Shown: positions 35,083-44,092, numbered from the stretch's first letter. The stretch is DNA of 64,000 nt from Victivallis sp. Marseille-Q1083 (GCF_903645315.1 NZ_CAHJXL010000001.1:3298083-3362082); one strand, 5' to 3'. Translations and numbers: made by a program. The notes: generated by a model not told the origin, from the sequence alone.

Positions 35083-36411
35083 ATGCCTCCGATCATCAAA
35101 ACTCTGCTCTTCGTCCTCATCCTGTGCGGGGTGATCCCGATCGGGGTTTTGTTGGCGCGCGCCAGGAGCTACTGGCGTGATTTTTTCTTTTTCGTCATGA
35201 TTTTTTTCACCTGCTACGGTTATGCGGTGCACATCATGCCGTGGCCGGATTACACCGGCACTTCCCGCGGCTTCGCGTTGTCGATGGTGGATATTGCCGG
35301 CTGGGTTCTGCTGTTCAGCCTGTGGCCGAACAGCCGCGGCCGGTTCAACTGGTATCCGCCCGGCTGGAGTTTGTACTGGCTTTACGTCATCTTCAGCGCC
35401 ATCTCGATCTTCAACGCCCAGCTCGTGTTGCCGGCCGGTTTCGAAGTCTGGAAAATGGTCAAAATGTACCTTATTTTCGTGGCGACCTACAATTATCTGG
35501 ATTTGAAACGGAACTTCTGGCCGTTGGTGAACACCTTCGCGGTGGTGACATTTTTCATGTTGCTGGTGGGGCTTTATCAGAAGTATTTTACCAGTTATTA
35601 TCAGATTCCGAGCACGATGCCGCACCAGAACAGCCTGGTGATGTACGCCACGATGTTCGGTACGGTCTTTCTGGGTACTTTGCTCAATGAGCGTTGTTCG
35701 AAGTTTCAGTATTTTGTCCTGCTCGCGGCGTTCGGCAGCGCATCGCTGCTGATTCTTTTCGCGCTGTCCCGGGGAGGATTGATCTGCTATATTTTCGGCG
35801 TCGCTTTAACTGCCGGCATTACGCTGCTGTTCAACGGTTTTACCCAGCAGCGGGTGCTGGTGCTCGGCAGCCTGGCGATTCTGGTGGCGATTCCGGCGAT
35901 CATTTATGCGCCGCACCTCTACAACCGGTTTGTCAATGCGCCGGAAAGCTCCAAGCTGACCCGGATCAATCTGGCCAAGGCGGCCGTCCGGATGGCGAAC
36001 AGCAACTTTTTCGGGATCGGCCTGAACAACTTCAGTGAGAAGTCGAGTCCGCGTTACGATTACAACAAAGAACAGAACAGCACGTTTTTCGTGGCCAGGG
36101 AGGACCAGGGGGCGATCGTCGAAACCACTTATCTGCTGGTGGCGGCCGAATGCGGCTGGGGGACGTTGCTCATTCTGCTGTGGTGGCTGTTCTATTATTT
36201 CCGGGTCAATTTCGGAAACCTGCTCGCTTACCGCCGTTTGCCGGGGTTCGGCATGACTGCCGGTTTGTTCGGCGGTCTGGCCGCCAATTATGTGCAGTCC
36301 GCGCTGGAATGGGTGTTGAAACAATATAACAATTACTACCAGTTGATGATAATGTTCGCCGTTGTGGCTCTGATGCTGACGGTGCGCAAGGTCAGCCGCG
36401 GCTGCCGGTAA
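35083..36411 (+). CDS. O-antigen polymerase/ligase-like membrane protein (Wzy/WaaL family)
   Basis: 442 residues with about ten to twelve hydrophobic helices and one large periplasmic loop (about 285-345) between helices. The conserved region LLILFALSRGGLICYIFG, followed by NRFVNAPESSKLTRINLAKA and GIGLNNFSEK, is the Wzy_C / O-antigen ligase signature. It would join repeat units on the periplasmic side. It is the last gene of the exopolysaccharide locus and is followed by a strong bidirectional terminator. Whether it polymerises or ligates cannot be decided by sequence; the neighbouring Wzz and Wza favour polymerisation. Confidence 0.88.
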   Translation: MPPIIKTLLFVLILCGVIPIGVLLARARSYWRDFFFFVMIFFTCYGYAVHIMPWPDYTGTSRGFALSMVDIAGWVLLFSLWPNSRGRFNWYPPGWSLYWLYVIFSAISIFNAQLVLPAGFEVWKMVKMYLIFVATYNYLDLKRNFWPLVNTFAVVTFFMLLVGLYQKYFTSYYQIPSTMPHQNSLVMYATMFGTVFLGTLLNERCSKFQYFVLLAAFGSASLLILFALSRGGLICYIFGVALTAGITLLFNGFTQQRVLVLGSLAILVAIPAIIYAPHLYNRFVNAPESSKLTRINLAKAAVRMANSNFFGIGLNNFSEKSSPRYDYNKEQNSTFFVAREDQGAIVETTYLLVAAECGWGTLLILLWWLFYYFRVNFGNLLAYRRLPGFGMTAGLFGGLAANYVQSALEWVLKQYNNYYQLMIMFAVVALMLTVRKVSRGCR

Positions 36412-36434
36412 TCCGGTTGTGGCGGTAAAAAAAT

Positions 36435-36461
36435 GGCCGGCTGAATGCCGGCCGTTTTTTT
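36435..36461. terminator. Bidirectional intrinsic terminator
   Basis: GGCCGGC-TGAAT-GCCGGCC (36435-36453), followed by GTTTTTTT on the plus strand and preceded by TAAAAAAA, so it works for both convergent genes (Wzy-like plus, lipoprotein minus). Confidence 0.9.
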
Positions 36462-36478
36462 GGGCTTCCGCCGATCTG

Positions 36479-36967
36479 TCATTTGTTTTCGGCGGTTTCG
36501 GCCGGAGCGGCTGCGGCCGGTTCGGCCACGGTATTTTCCACGGTGACGTCCACCGGTTCCGCTACCGGCACGGCGGCGGGATTTTCCGCCGGCCCGGCCG
36601 ATTCCGGCAGCAGCATGATCTGCAGGTTCGTCTCATCCAGGCTCCAGGCGCCGGAAGAGAACAGGCCGATCATCGGAAACAGGAAAATGGACCCCAGCGC
36701 GTCCAGAGTTCCGGTCCGGTTGAAATGATAGCCGATGACCCGGCTGTAAGGCACGTAGCCTTTGCGATAGACCGACAGCAGCAAATCGCGGTCGCGCGCC
36801 GCCTCGATGAAAATCGGCGAATAGTTGTAACGCATGCCGTTGGCAATCAGCGTCGCATCGGCCGGTTCCACGTTGATCGCCACGATCTGAGTCGAAGGCC
36901 GGAATGCCGAACACCCGCACAAGCCCAGCATCACCCCCGCCATTCCCGTCAATAGAATCCGTTTCAT
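36479..36967 (-). CDS. Small lipoprotein, PEGA-like domain
   Basis: 162 residues from ATG 36967, with GGAGGAT upstream on the minus strand; the frame continues to 37009 but overlaps the previous gene. A lipoprotein signal (LLTGMAGVMLGLCGC) is followed by a domain with INVEPADATLIANGMRYNYS and VYRKGYVPYSRVIGYHF, the pattern of PEGA-type surface domains. A hydrophobic stretch (ALGSIFLFPMIGLFSSGAW) lies in the middle, and the C-terminal 40 residues are Ala/Pro/Glu-rich and probably disordered. Function unknown. It starts 2 bp after the stop of the phosphodiesterase-like gene, so the two are probably co-expressed. Confidence 0.7.
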   Translation of the reverse strand: MKRILLTGMAGVMLGLCGCSAFRPSTQIVAINVEPADATLIANGMRYNYSPIFIEAARDRDLLLSVYRKGYVPYSRVIGYHFNRTGTLDALGSIFLFPMIGLFSSGAWSLDETNLQIMLLPESAGPAENPAAVPVAEPVDVTVENTVAEPAAAAPAETAENK

Positions 36968-36969
36968 CT

Positions 36970-38106
36970 TCAATCCTCCGTCATTAAATGAAAGAAATCT
37001 CCAATCCATTCCGGCCGTTTGGCCGGAACATAATTGCTCAAAAAGCAGGCGGTCGACCCGGCATGTTCCGGTTCATACCCGTGCATGCCCGGCAGGGCCG
37101 CCCGTCCCATGTCCGACGGGGCGAACTGCCACCCCGGTTCCAGCAGATAGATTTCCTCGCCGTATTTCCGGTCGGGAAATGCGATCCCGAATGTCTGCTG
37201 TTCCTCCGCCGACAGCCAGCGTCCGTGGCCGAGCGCCGCCATCGTTTCCCGGATGGCCGGGCGGGCCGCCGGATCGGGAAACCAGAAGCGCGCCATCGTC
37301 GCGTCCAGAAAAGAGACGTATTCTTTTCCCCAACGCAACGGCAGACGCGCCAGCGCCGCGTTGCCGTCGACCGTGCCGGCCAGCGGCGTCATGCCGTGGT
37401 CGGAAATGACGGCGAATTCCACCGTCCGGTAATGTTGCCGGGCCGTTTCCAGCAGGGCGGCCACTTTGGCTTCATAGCGTTTCAGTTCCGCTTCGACGGC
37501 ATCCGGTTCGGCGATATGCCGGTGGAGAAAACCGTCGAGGCTGCCGCAATAGAGAAAACCGTATTGCAGTTGTCCGGTTTTCAGCCGGGCGGTCATTTCG
37601 GCGAAATTGTCGTCGGACGAACACCGCCAATTGGAAATGCAGGCGTTCCGGCCGGCCCAGCAATCGGCCAGATTCTTTATCGGCGCCAGGCCGCCGGGAA
37701 CGAACAGATCCCGCTTTTCACTGTAATCCAGCAGGGGCAGGCGTTCCCACGGGACGGCATACAATTCGAAATAGCCGGTATAACCATAATATTTTTTGAT
37801 CAGCTTCGACAACCAGTGCCGTACCCGATGGCGGTCGAACAACGCTGCCGGCAGCAGACGCGCCGGCAGGAGGCGGAACAGCCGGAACGGCGAGGTTGCC
37901 GGTTGATAAAAGAAAAAGCTGAACTGACCGTGCTCCGCCGGCGGCCGGCCGGAGAGGATGGTCGGCACCGCCCCGGCTGAATAACCGAATTGAGTGCGCA
38001 CCGGGCAGCGGACCGGCAGGAAACCGCCGCCGAAATTCCAATGTTCGGTCAGCGTCCAGCCCAGGGCGTCGATGAACACGAACAAGCGAACTTTTCCATC
38101 CTTCAT
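36970..38106 (-). CDS. Alkaline-phosphatase-superfamily phosphodiesterase-like protein
   Basis: 378 residues. The order of motifs fits type I phosphodiesterase/nucleotide pyrophosphatase proteins: RLFVFIDALGW at the N-terminus (first metal Asp), AGAVPTILSGRPPAEHGQFS (nucleophile region), LYCGSLDGFLHRH (second metal site) and VEFAVISDHGMTPLAG (the Asp-His pair), ending with GMHGYEPEHAGSTACF. No signal peptide is seen, so it may be cytoplasmic. The substrate is unknown. It is transcribed with the small lipoprotein downstream, from a promoter-like element at 38182-38209. Confidence 0.82.
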   Translation of the reverse strand: MKDGKVRLFVFIDALGWTLTEHWNFGGGFLPVRCPVRTQFGYSAGAVPTILSGRPPAEHGQFSFFFYQPATSPFRLFRLLPARLLPAALFDRHRVRHWLSKLIKKYYGYTGYFELYAVPWERLPLLDYSEKRDLFVPGGLAPIKNLADCWAGRNACISNWRCSSDDNFAEMTARLKTGQLQYGFLYCGSLDGFLHRHIAEPDAVEAELKRYEAKVAALLETARQHYRTVEFAVISDHGMTPLAGTVDGNAALARLPLRWGKEYVSFLDATMARFWFPDPAARPAIRETMAALGHGRWLSAEEQQTFGIAFPDRKYGEEIYLLEPGWQFAPSDMGRAALPGMHGYEPEHAGSTACFLSNYVPAKRPEWIGDFFHLMTED

Positions 38107-38181
38107 CTCTTTGCTTCTACGCCTCTTCTGTTGCCGGTTTTATCGGATTGGCTGCCGACGGAATTCAACTCCACCCGTCAT

Positions 38182-38209
38182 AATATAGTTGTGCGGCCGC
38201 TTTTTACAA
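38182..38209 (-). promoter_or_regulatory. Promoter-like element upstream of the phosphodiesterase-like gene
   Basis: On the minus strand TTGTAA (38209-38204) and TATATT (38187-38182) with 16-bp spacing, about 75 bp before the ATG at 38106. Confidence 0.5.
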
Positions 38210-38264
38210 ACAGCGGAACAATGTCTGCTGCGCCGCCGCCCGGAAAAGAATAGCCGGTTGGCGT

Positions 38265-38933
38265 TCACTCGGTGAAAACGGCGGGCCGGATATACACCAG
38301 TTGGGCCGGATCGTTGTCGAACTGCTGATATGTGGCCCGCAGCAATGGCTGGCCGCTCAATTGTTCCAGATAGACGACCCGGGGACGTACCGGGGCGGGA
38401 AGCAGCGCTTCCAGCGGCGGCCGGTCATAGGCGAACGCCGCGAAGTAATTGCCGTCGTATGCCGCCAGACAGGAAGCCGCATCGCTCTGGTTCAAAACCC
38501 TTTCGATGCCGGTCGGCTGCCACTCCGCCTGGAATTCCACTTCGAAAAGCAGCAGTTCATGGTTGCGGCCGTCGAATAAAACGGCCGCCCGTTCACCCGG
38601 CTGCGGTGCCGTTGCCGCCTGGGCCGCCACCGCCACGGCGGTCGGCACGCAGCGCAGCCGCACCGTTTTCCGGCCGAAAGCCAGACCGGTGATCAATGCG
38701 GCGGCCAGCCGCATACCGGTAAAACTGCCGGGGCCGGCACCGATCGTCCAGCGGTCGATTGCGTCGACCGCGATCGATTCGGCTTCGAGCCGTTCCGACA
38801 TCCACGGCAACAGGCCGGCCGCTTCGCGGCCGCGCATTGGAGATTGGGAATCGATCAGCATCCGGCCGTCGGCGTCGGCCACCGCCAATACTGCCGCCGG
38901 GCCGGACAAATCCATCGCCGCCTGATAAAACAT
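38265..38933 (-). CDS. tsaB: tRNA threonylcarbamoyladenosine biosynthesis protein TsaB
   Basis: 222 residues, normal length. TsaB is an inactive ASKHA-fold partner that supports TsaD in making the universal t6A modification of ANN-decoding tRNAs. The diagnostic segment WTIGAGPGSFTGMRLAAALI is present at about residues 62-81, and the N-terminus (AMDLSGPAAVLAVAD) replaces the usual AIDTS loop. The C-terminal half is poorly conserved, as is typical. It is separated from lysA upstream by 3 bp on the same strand. tsaD and tsaE are not in the window. Confidence 0.9.
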   Translation of the reverse strand: MFYQAAMDLSGPAAVLAVADADGRMLIDSQSPMRGREAAGLLPWMSERLEAESIAVDAIDRWTIGAGPGSFTGMRLAAALITGLAFGRKTVRLRCVPTAVAVAAQAATAPQPGERAAVLFDGRNHELLLFEVEFQAEWQPTGIERVLNQSDAASCLAAYDGNYFAAFAYDRPPLEALLPAPVRPRVVYLEQLSGQPLLRATYQQFDNDPAQLVYIRPAVFTE

Positions 38934-38936
38934 CGT

Positions 38937-40154
38937 TTATTCGCTTTCTTTCATGATCTGGTCGATCAATTGCCGGTTGGTCAGCGCCTTCCGGACCAGC
39001 TTGGTCCGGCCGTTCAGGACCAGTACCTCCGCCGGCATCGGCCGCAGGTTGTAGACGCTTCCCATCGAATAGCAATACGCGCCGGCGTTGCGGATCGCCA
39101 ACACATCCCCTTCGCGGATTTCCGGTATCGCGCGTTGTTCGGCGAACCGGTCGCCGGTCTCGCAGATATTGCCGCAGATATCGTAGGTCTGCGGCGTGCC
39201 GTCCGGATTGCTCAGATTGTCGATTCGGTGATAAGCGCCGTAAAGCACCGGCCGGATCAACTGCGGAAAGCCGGAGTTGCAGCCGGCGATACAGCGGGAA
39301 CGATTTTTCTTCAAAGTATTCACTTCGGTCAGCAGACAGCCGGCTTCGGCCACGATATATTTGCCCGGCTCGAAGCACAGCGTCAGTTTCCGGCCGTAAG
39401 CATGGCAGAACGCTTCGAAAAGTTCAGCGATCGTCCGGCCCATGGCGACGTAATCGATGCGCGCTTCGTCCGGCCGGTAAGGCACCTTGAAGCCGCCGCC
39501 GAAATCCATGAACTCCAAATCCGGAAAACGTTGCGGCGTGACCAGCCCCATCAAATTCTTCATGCTCTGGAAAACCGATTCCGTCTGCTGCAGCCCGGAA
39601 CCGGTGTGTTCGTGAAGGCCGGTCACTTTCAGCCGGTATTTCCGGGCGATTTCGGCGGCGGTGTCGACATCGTCCATCAGAATGCCGAATTTGGTCAGGT
39701 CGCCGGCGGTCATCGTCTTTTCACTGTCGCCGTCCCTGACATCCGGATTGAACCGCAGGCAGACCGGACTGCCGGGGTAGGCTTTGCCGAATTTTTCCAG
39801 CCGGGACAGCGAGCCGATGTTCATCAGCACGCCGAGATCATGCACCATCGCCACTTCGGCATCGGTCATGTTGTTGGCGGTATAGATGATGCGTTCTCTG
39901 CTGAAACCGGCCCGGAGTCCCAGCAATACCTCGGCCGGGCTGACCGTGTCCAGCGACGCGCCGGCCTGCTCCAGCAGCCGCAGCAGCGCCGGATTGTAAT
40001 TCGCCTTCATCGCATAATGGATGCGCAGCTTCGAATAAGGGATGAAAGCGAAGAGATCCCGATAGCACTTCAACACCTGATCGCCATCGTAGACGTACAA
40101 CGGCGTGCCGTATTCGGCCGCCAGCTTCAGCAGTAAATTCCGATCCAGACTCAT
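38937..40154 (-). CDS. lysA: Diaminopimelate decarboxylase
   Basis: 405 residues, a fold-type III PLP enzyme making lysine from meso-diaminopimelate. Visible features: YAMKANYNPALL (PLP Lys near residue 49), TGLHEHTGSGLQ, MDFGGGFKVPY (phosphate loop), CFEPGKYIVAEAG and CGNICETGDRFA, where the Cys-Glu pair contributes to the active site across the dimer. These favour LysA over other members of the fold. It is followed closely by tsaB and preceded by a cupin gene 28 bp away. I looked for a lysine riboswitch in the short upstream gap; there is no room for one. Confidence 0.93.
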   Translation of the reverse strand: MSLDRNLLLKLAAEYGTPLYVYDGDQVLKCYRDLFAFIPYSKLRIHYAMKANYNPALLRLLEQAGASLDTVSPAEVLLGLRAGFSRERIIYTANNMTDAEVAMVHDLGVLMNIGSLSRLEKFGKAYPGSPVCLRFNPDVRDGDSEKTMTAGDLTKFGILMDDVDTAAEIARKYRLKVTGLHEHTGSGLQQTESVFQSMKNLMGLVTPQRFPDLEFMDFGGGFKVPYRPDEARIDYVAMGRTIAELFEAFCHAYGRKLTLCFEPGKYIVAEAGCLLTEVNTLKKNRSRCIAGCNSGFPQLIRPVLYGAYHRIDNLSNPDGTPQTYDICGNICETGDRFAEQRAIPEIREGDVLAIRNAGAYCYSMGSVYNLRPMPAEVLVLNGRTKLVRKALTNRQLIDQIMKESE

Positions 40155-40182
40155 GACTGCAGCAACTCTCCCCCCTGTAATA

Positions 40183-40545
40183 TTAATTTGACGCCGGATA
40201 GCTGGAGATGACCGCGATCATCTCCAGCGGTTCGGTGCCGACGCATTTGATCGAATGGCCCGCTCCGTTGCCGGTGAGAATGGTATCGCCCGGCTGCAGC
40301 CGGACGGCGGCGCCGTTGTCGTCGGCTTCGGCGGTGCCTTTGACGATGACGAAAACTTCCTCCTCGCCCTCATGCCGGTGAAAACCGATGGAACAGCCCG
40401 GATTGAGCGTCAGGCGGGCGAACATCCGGTTCGGCGCCAGCATTTCGCTGCCCGCTTCCCAGAAATGTTCGATTTTCACTTCCCCGTTGCCGCCGCGCAT
40501 TTCCCGGCGCCGGTCGACCCGGTATTCTCCCTCGCGTTTGATCAT
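40183..40545 (-). CDS. Cupin-domain protein
   Basis: 120 residues forming a single small cupin. The first motif GCSIGFHRHEGEEEVFVIVK gives two His and a Glu as metal ligands, and the second includes LQPGDTILTGNGAGHSIKC with another His. Function unknown: such proteins range from isomerases to sugar-binding sensors. The ATG overlaps the stop of the dehydratase-activase gene by 4 nt, indicating coupling. Confidence 0.82.
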   Translation of the reverse strand: MIKREGEYRVDRRREMRGGNGEVKIEHFWEAGSEMLAPNRMFARLTLNPGCSIGFHRHEGEEEVFVIVKGTAEADDNGAAVRLQPGDTILTGNGAGHSIKCVGTEPLEMIAVISSYPASN

Positions 40546-42638
40546 TGGTTTGCCTCCCTGGCGTTTGCCGACAACGGCCCGAAAATATTACCGTAACGGT
40601 TTTCATTCAAAGCTTCGATGTAAGCGCTGATTTTCGTGTAGGTGCTGCACGGGTCGATGGTCCGGTCCATGCAGTCGCCGTCCAGCACCAGCAGCGGTAT
40701 TTCCGCTTTGTTCAGTTCTTCACGCAGGTGTTTGATGAAGGAGCTGTCGGACATCGAACAGCGGCCGAAGCCGTGGTTGTACAGGATGCAGCCGTTGAAT
40801 TTCGCCTCGCGGGAGCGTTCAGTGATCACCTTGACCCGCTGGGTCGGGTCGAGGAAGCCGACCGTCAGCATTTTGCGGGCCAGCGAACGGTAGGGATCAG
40901 TCGGGTCCAGCGGCTCCCAGCCGATGAAGTTGACTTCTTCGAAGACGATCGGCGCATGGCATTCCATTTCGATGTAGTCCAGCAGCGAGCTGTCGTAGAA
41001 CGGCGGCAGGTGCAGCCACAGGATGCGGTGCGTATCGTCGATGGCGATCGTGTCGCCGATTTCGTCGCGCCGTTCCTGTAATTCGCGGTACAGGGTCTTG
41101 TTGATCTCCACCAGATCCCGCTTGCCCCAGGACTGGGCGAAAATTGCCGCGTAATAAACCGCCTGGGTGCCGCGGATCAATGGCGGGCTGTTGAAACGCA
41201 GCTCATTGCACAGCTTGGAATAATAGCGCGCCTCGTTGGACAACTCGCATGCCTCGGCCAGCCGTTTGGAATCCATTTTGCGGCCGATGCGCTTTTCGAT
41301 CATGCTGACGGCGGCTTCCAGTTCTTCGGCGACGTGTTCGACTGCATGGCTGCTGGTGCTCAACGGCGTATGCAGCGAAAAGAAATTCTCTTCGACATCA
41401 TAGGTGCGCACCAGGTCGCGAAAGATGCGCTCGCCCTGCTGGCACGGCTGCGACGTGGAAACGCCGAAGACCGGCTTGGGCAGCTCAGTTCCCTCCAGCA
41501 CCCGCAGGAACGAGCAGGTTTCGCCGGAAAATCCCTTGCAGGCGGCCCGGTCGAACGCTTTTTTGATCCGGCGCTGGCCGCGGGCGAACAATGCCGCATA
41601 GGTTTCCAGCGTCAGCATCCGGACGTCCAGGGCGTTGAGAATTTCCGCCGGAAAGAACAGATTGCGCCAGACCAGCGGCGCGTCGCTCGGCGACAGGAAG
41701 TCGGCCTTGGTGCTCTTGGCCCGCAGGGTCACTGATTTCAACTGTTTGGGCGATCCGAAGTAATCGATATTTTCCTTGAGCTTGCCTTTCAGCTCGGTGA
41801 ATTGCCGGGCCAGGCAGGCGGAACCGAGGGCCCCCATGACGCTGTGAAATTCCGGGATGATGATGTTGTTGCCGGTAATTTCCTTCAGGAAATAGGCGAC
41901 GGCCCGGTTGTAGGCGACGCCGCCCTGGAAGATGATGTCACCTTTGTAATTGAGAAAAAGTTCGCCGACGCCGGACATGATCGTCCGGGCCTGCGCCCGG
42001 CAGGCGCCGCCGATGATTTCGCTCAACGGATAACGGTTTTTGAATTTGTTGATCGACGTGGCGCTCAGCACCGCGCAAACCGAAGAGAATTCCAGGTCGC
42101 TGTCGTAGTTGGCGCGGTCGGCCATCTCTTCGACCGGGATGTTCAGCTTCCCGGCGACGCTGTCGAGAAACGCGCCGGTGCCGGCGGCGCAAATGCCGCT
42201 CATTTTGGAATTCCACATGTGCATTTTCGGATTGTAGATCATCGCCTTGCTGTCCTGGCCGCCGACGTCGAGAATGGCCCGGCAATCCGGATAATAATGG
42301 CGGGCGCCGGCCACATGCGCCGACACTTCGCTGACCCGGAAATCGTAGGGGATGAAACGTTTGGTGTCCTCGATGATCTGGCTGCCGGTGACCACAGTGC
42401 AACTGATTTTATCGAAACCGTCAACACCGGCTTCCGCCAGGAAGTCGTCGATGGTCTGCCGCAGCGCGCCGAAGTTGCAGGCGCCGCAACGGGAGCAGGC
42501 CCCCGAACAACGGATTTTGCCGGAGCCGACCGGCCGCGTCCGCTGATAGAGCGAGTGTTTGACCTTGCCGCGGCCGGTCAACAGGACCGCCTTCAACGTG
42601 GTAGAACCGATATCGATGCCCAAATACAATTTTTCCAT
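40542..42638 (-). CDS. 2-hydroxyacyl-CoA dehydratase activase fused to a D-component-like domain
   Basis: 698 residues. The N-terminal ASKHA ATPase (BadF/HgdC type) has GIDIGSTTLKAVLL, DVGGQDSKAMI, GICAAGTGAFLDS and FSSVCAVLSATS; the Cys in the last two motifs normally hold the inter-subunit [4Fe-4S] cluster. An extra cysteine knuckle, Cys44-x3-Cys48-x2-Cys51-x2-Cys54 (RCSGACSRCGAC), is inserted near the N-terminus. From about residue 330 the protein resembles the 2-hydroxyglutaryl-CoA dehydratase D/B component. Enzymes of this type couple ATP hydrolysis to low-potential electron transfer, which fits an anaerobe. No partner dehydratase genes lie nearby, so the substrate is unclear. Confidence 0.87.
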   Translation of the reverse strand: MEKLYLGIDIGSTTLKAVLLTGRGKVKHSLYQRTRPVGSGKIRCSGACSRCGACNFGALRQTIDDFLAEAGVDGFDKISCTVVTGSQIIEDTKRFIPYDFRVSEVSAHVAGARHYYPDCRAILDVGGQDSKAMIYNPKMHMWNSKMSGICAAGTGAFLDSVAGKLNIPVEEMADRANYDSDLEFSSVCAVLSATSINKFKNRYPLSEIIGGACRAQARTIMSGVGELFLNYKGDIIFQGGVAYNRAVAYFLKEITGNNIIIPEFHSVMGALGSACLARQFTELKGKLKENIDYFGSPKQLKSVTLRAKSTKADFLSPSDAPLVWRNLFFPAEILNALDVRMLTLETYAALFARGQRRIKKAFDRAACKGFSGETCSFLRVLEGTELPKPVFGVSTSQPCQQGERIFRDLVRTYDVEENFFSLHTPLSTSSHAVEHVAEELEAAVSMIEKRIGRKMDSKRLAEACELSNEARYYSKLCNELRFNSPPLIRGTQAVYYAAIFAQSWGKRDLVEINKTLYRELQERRDEIGDTIAIDDTHRILWLHLPPFYDSSLLDYIEMECHAPIVFEEVNFIGWEPLDPTDPYRSLARKMLTVGFLDPTQRVKVITERSREAKFNGCILYNHGFGRCSMSDSSFIKHLREELNKAEIPLLVLDGDCMDRTIDPCSTYTKISAYIEALNENRYGNIFGPLSANAREANQ

Positions 42639-42925
42639 AATCTGTGGTCCGCAAAATATTTTTATTCAATATAATCGAATCAATATACCACTTTTATCGA
42701 TATTTTCCAGCGCGACAAGAAAACAGCGCTTTAAAAATGATAATTCTTCTTGAATATATCCGATCGCAGGATGCCGGGCGGAACCGCCGTCCCCGCGCAA
42801 CATGCCGCGGGCGGTCCGGACCGCCCGCGGGGAGGAGAGGGCGGCGAGGAGGAAAAAGTTGGCCGCCGGCGCGTGGCATGTTAATTTTTATGACTGATTT
42901 GCGCCGGCGAAACGCCGGGCATGGA
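42639..42925. other. Intergenic region with a 26-nt perfect palindrome
   Basis: The 287 bp between the activase (its leader is AT-rich, with TATATT-like boxes at about 42675-42690) and the decarboxylase stop. It contains a perfect palindrome at 42805-42830 and a hairpin CCGGCG-AAA-CGCCGG at 42904-42918 right after the decarboxylase stop, which may act as a weak terminator. No gene seen. Confidence 0.55.
42805..42830. repeat. 26-nt perfect palindrome
   Basis: CCGCGGGCGGTCC followed directly by its exact reverse complement, with no spacer. No T-tract on either side. Could be a cruciform/RNA hairpin or a dimeric protein site. Confidence 0.6.
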
Positions 42926-44092
42926 TCATTTGACGAAATAAGTCTTCAGCGGCGGAAAGCCGTTGAATTCCACCGAGGAATAGCTGCTGGTATACGCGCC
43001 GGTGCTCAACCAGTAAATGCGGTCGCCGATCGCCAGGTCTTTCGGCAGCCGGTTGCGGAAATGTTCGTACATGACATCCTGGCTGTCGCAGGTCGGACCG
43101 GCGATGATGAAATCCTCGGTCAATTCGCCGGGGCGCTCGCAGTAGATCGGATATTTGATGCACTCGTCCCAGGTTTCGGTGAGCCCGTTGAATTTGCCGG
43201 CGTCGATGTATGCCCACCGGTCGACGCCCAGTTTCGTTTTGCGGGAAACCAGGATGACTTCGCTGACCAGCACGCCGGATTCGCCGACCATCGACCGGCC
43301 GGGTTCGAGAATGATTTCCGGAAAATCCTCGCCGAAATCCTCCTGCAGATAGCGGTTGATTTCATCGGCGTAAACGTTCATCGAATTGATCTTGGAGATG
43401 TAATTGGCCGGGAATCCGCCGCCCATGTTGATCATTTTCAGCTTGATGCCTTCTTCGGCCAGGTAGTCGAAAATATAACGGACTTTGGCGATGGCCGAAT
43501 CCCAGGTGCCGATGTCGCGCTGTTGCGAACCGACGTGGAAGGAGATGCCGTAAGGCTCCAGCCCGAGTTCGCGGGCCAGCACGAGCAAATCAATGGCCAT
43601 ATCCGGATGGCAGCCGAATTTCCGCGACAACGGCCAGTCGGCGGTTTCGGCTCCCTCGGTCAGAATTCGCAGGAATACCCTGGAGCCCGGCGCCTCCTGG
43701 GCGAGCTGGCGGATATCGGCCTCGCTGTCGGAAGCGAACAGCCGGACGCCTTTTTCATAGAAATAACGGATGTCACGCGCCTTTTTGATCGTGTTGCCGT
43801 AGCTGAGCCGGGAGGGCTCGACGCCGAGCGACAACACCCGGTCCAGTTCATAAACCGACGCGATGTCGAAGTTGCTGCCCAGGTCCCGCAACAGTTCCAG
43901 CACCGGGATGCCGGGGTTGGCTTTGACGGCGTAATAGACTTTGGCGAACGGAAATTGGTGCATCAATTCGGCATATTGTCGGGCGACCACATTCAGGTTT
44001 ACCACCAGAAACGGAGTTTCATGCCGATCGGCTTCTTCCCGGATCGCATTCCAATCGCATTTCGAATAATAATCCAGCGGGTGAACTCTCAT
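42926..44092 (-). CDS. Ornithine/lysine decarboxylase, alanine-racemase fold
   Basis: 388 residues of the eukaryote-like fold-type III decarboxylases that make putrescine or cadaverine. Motifs: VYYAVKANPGIPVLELL (PLP Lys near residue 53), SFHVGSQQRD, MINMGGGFPANY, EPGRSMVGESG and GPTCDSQDVMY, whose Cys-Asp is typical of ornithine decarboxylase. Specificity between ornithine, lysine and both cannot be decided by eye. It stands alone, with a 416-bp leader region containing inverted repeats upstream and no Shine-Dalgarno before the ATG at 44092. Start of polyamine synthesis is the likely role. Confidence 0.9.
   Translation of the reverse strand: MRVHPLDYYSKCDWNAIREEADRHETPFLVVNLNVVARQYAELMHQFPFAKVYYAVKANPGIPVLELLRDLGSNFDIASVYELDRVLSLGVEPSRLSYGNTIKKARDIRYFYEKGVRLFASDSEADIRQLAQEAPGSRVFLRILTEGAETADWPLSRKFGCHPDMAIDLLVLARELGLEPYGISFHVGSQQRDIGTWDSAIAKVRYIFDYLAEEGIKLKMINMGGGFPANYISKINSMNVYADEINRYLQEDFGEDFPEIILEPGRSMVGESGVLVSEVILVSRKTKLGVDRWAYIDAGKFNGLTETWDECIKYPIYCERPGELTEDFIIAGPTCDSQDVMYEHFRNRLPKDLAIGDRIYWLSTGAYTSSYSSVEFNGFPPLKTYFVK

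Noticed and set aside
40155-40182. Possible lysine riboswitch upstream of lysA
   Set aside because: The gap is only 28 bp and the gene is inside a co-directional group; no room for the aptamer.
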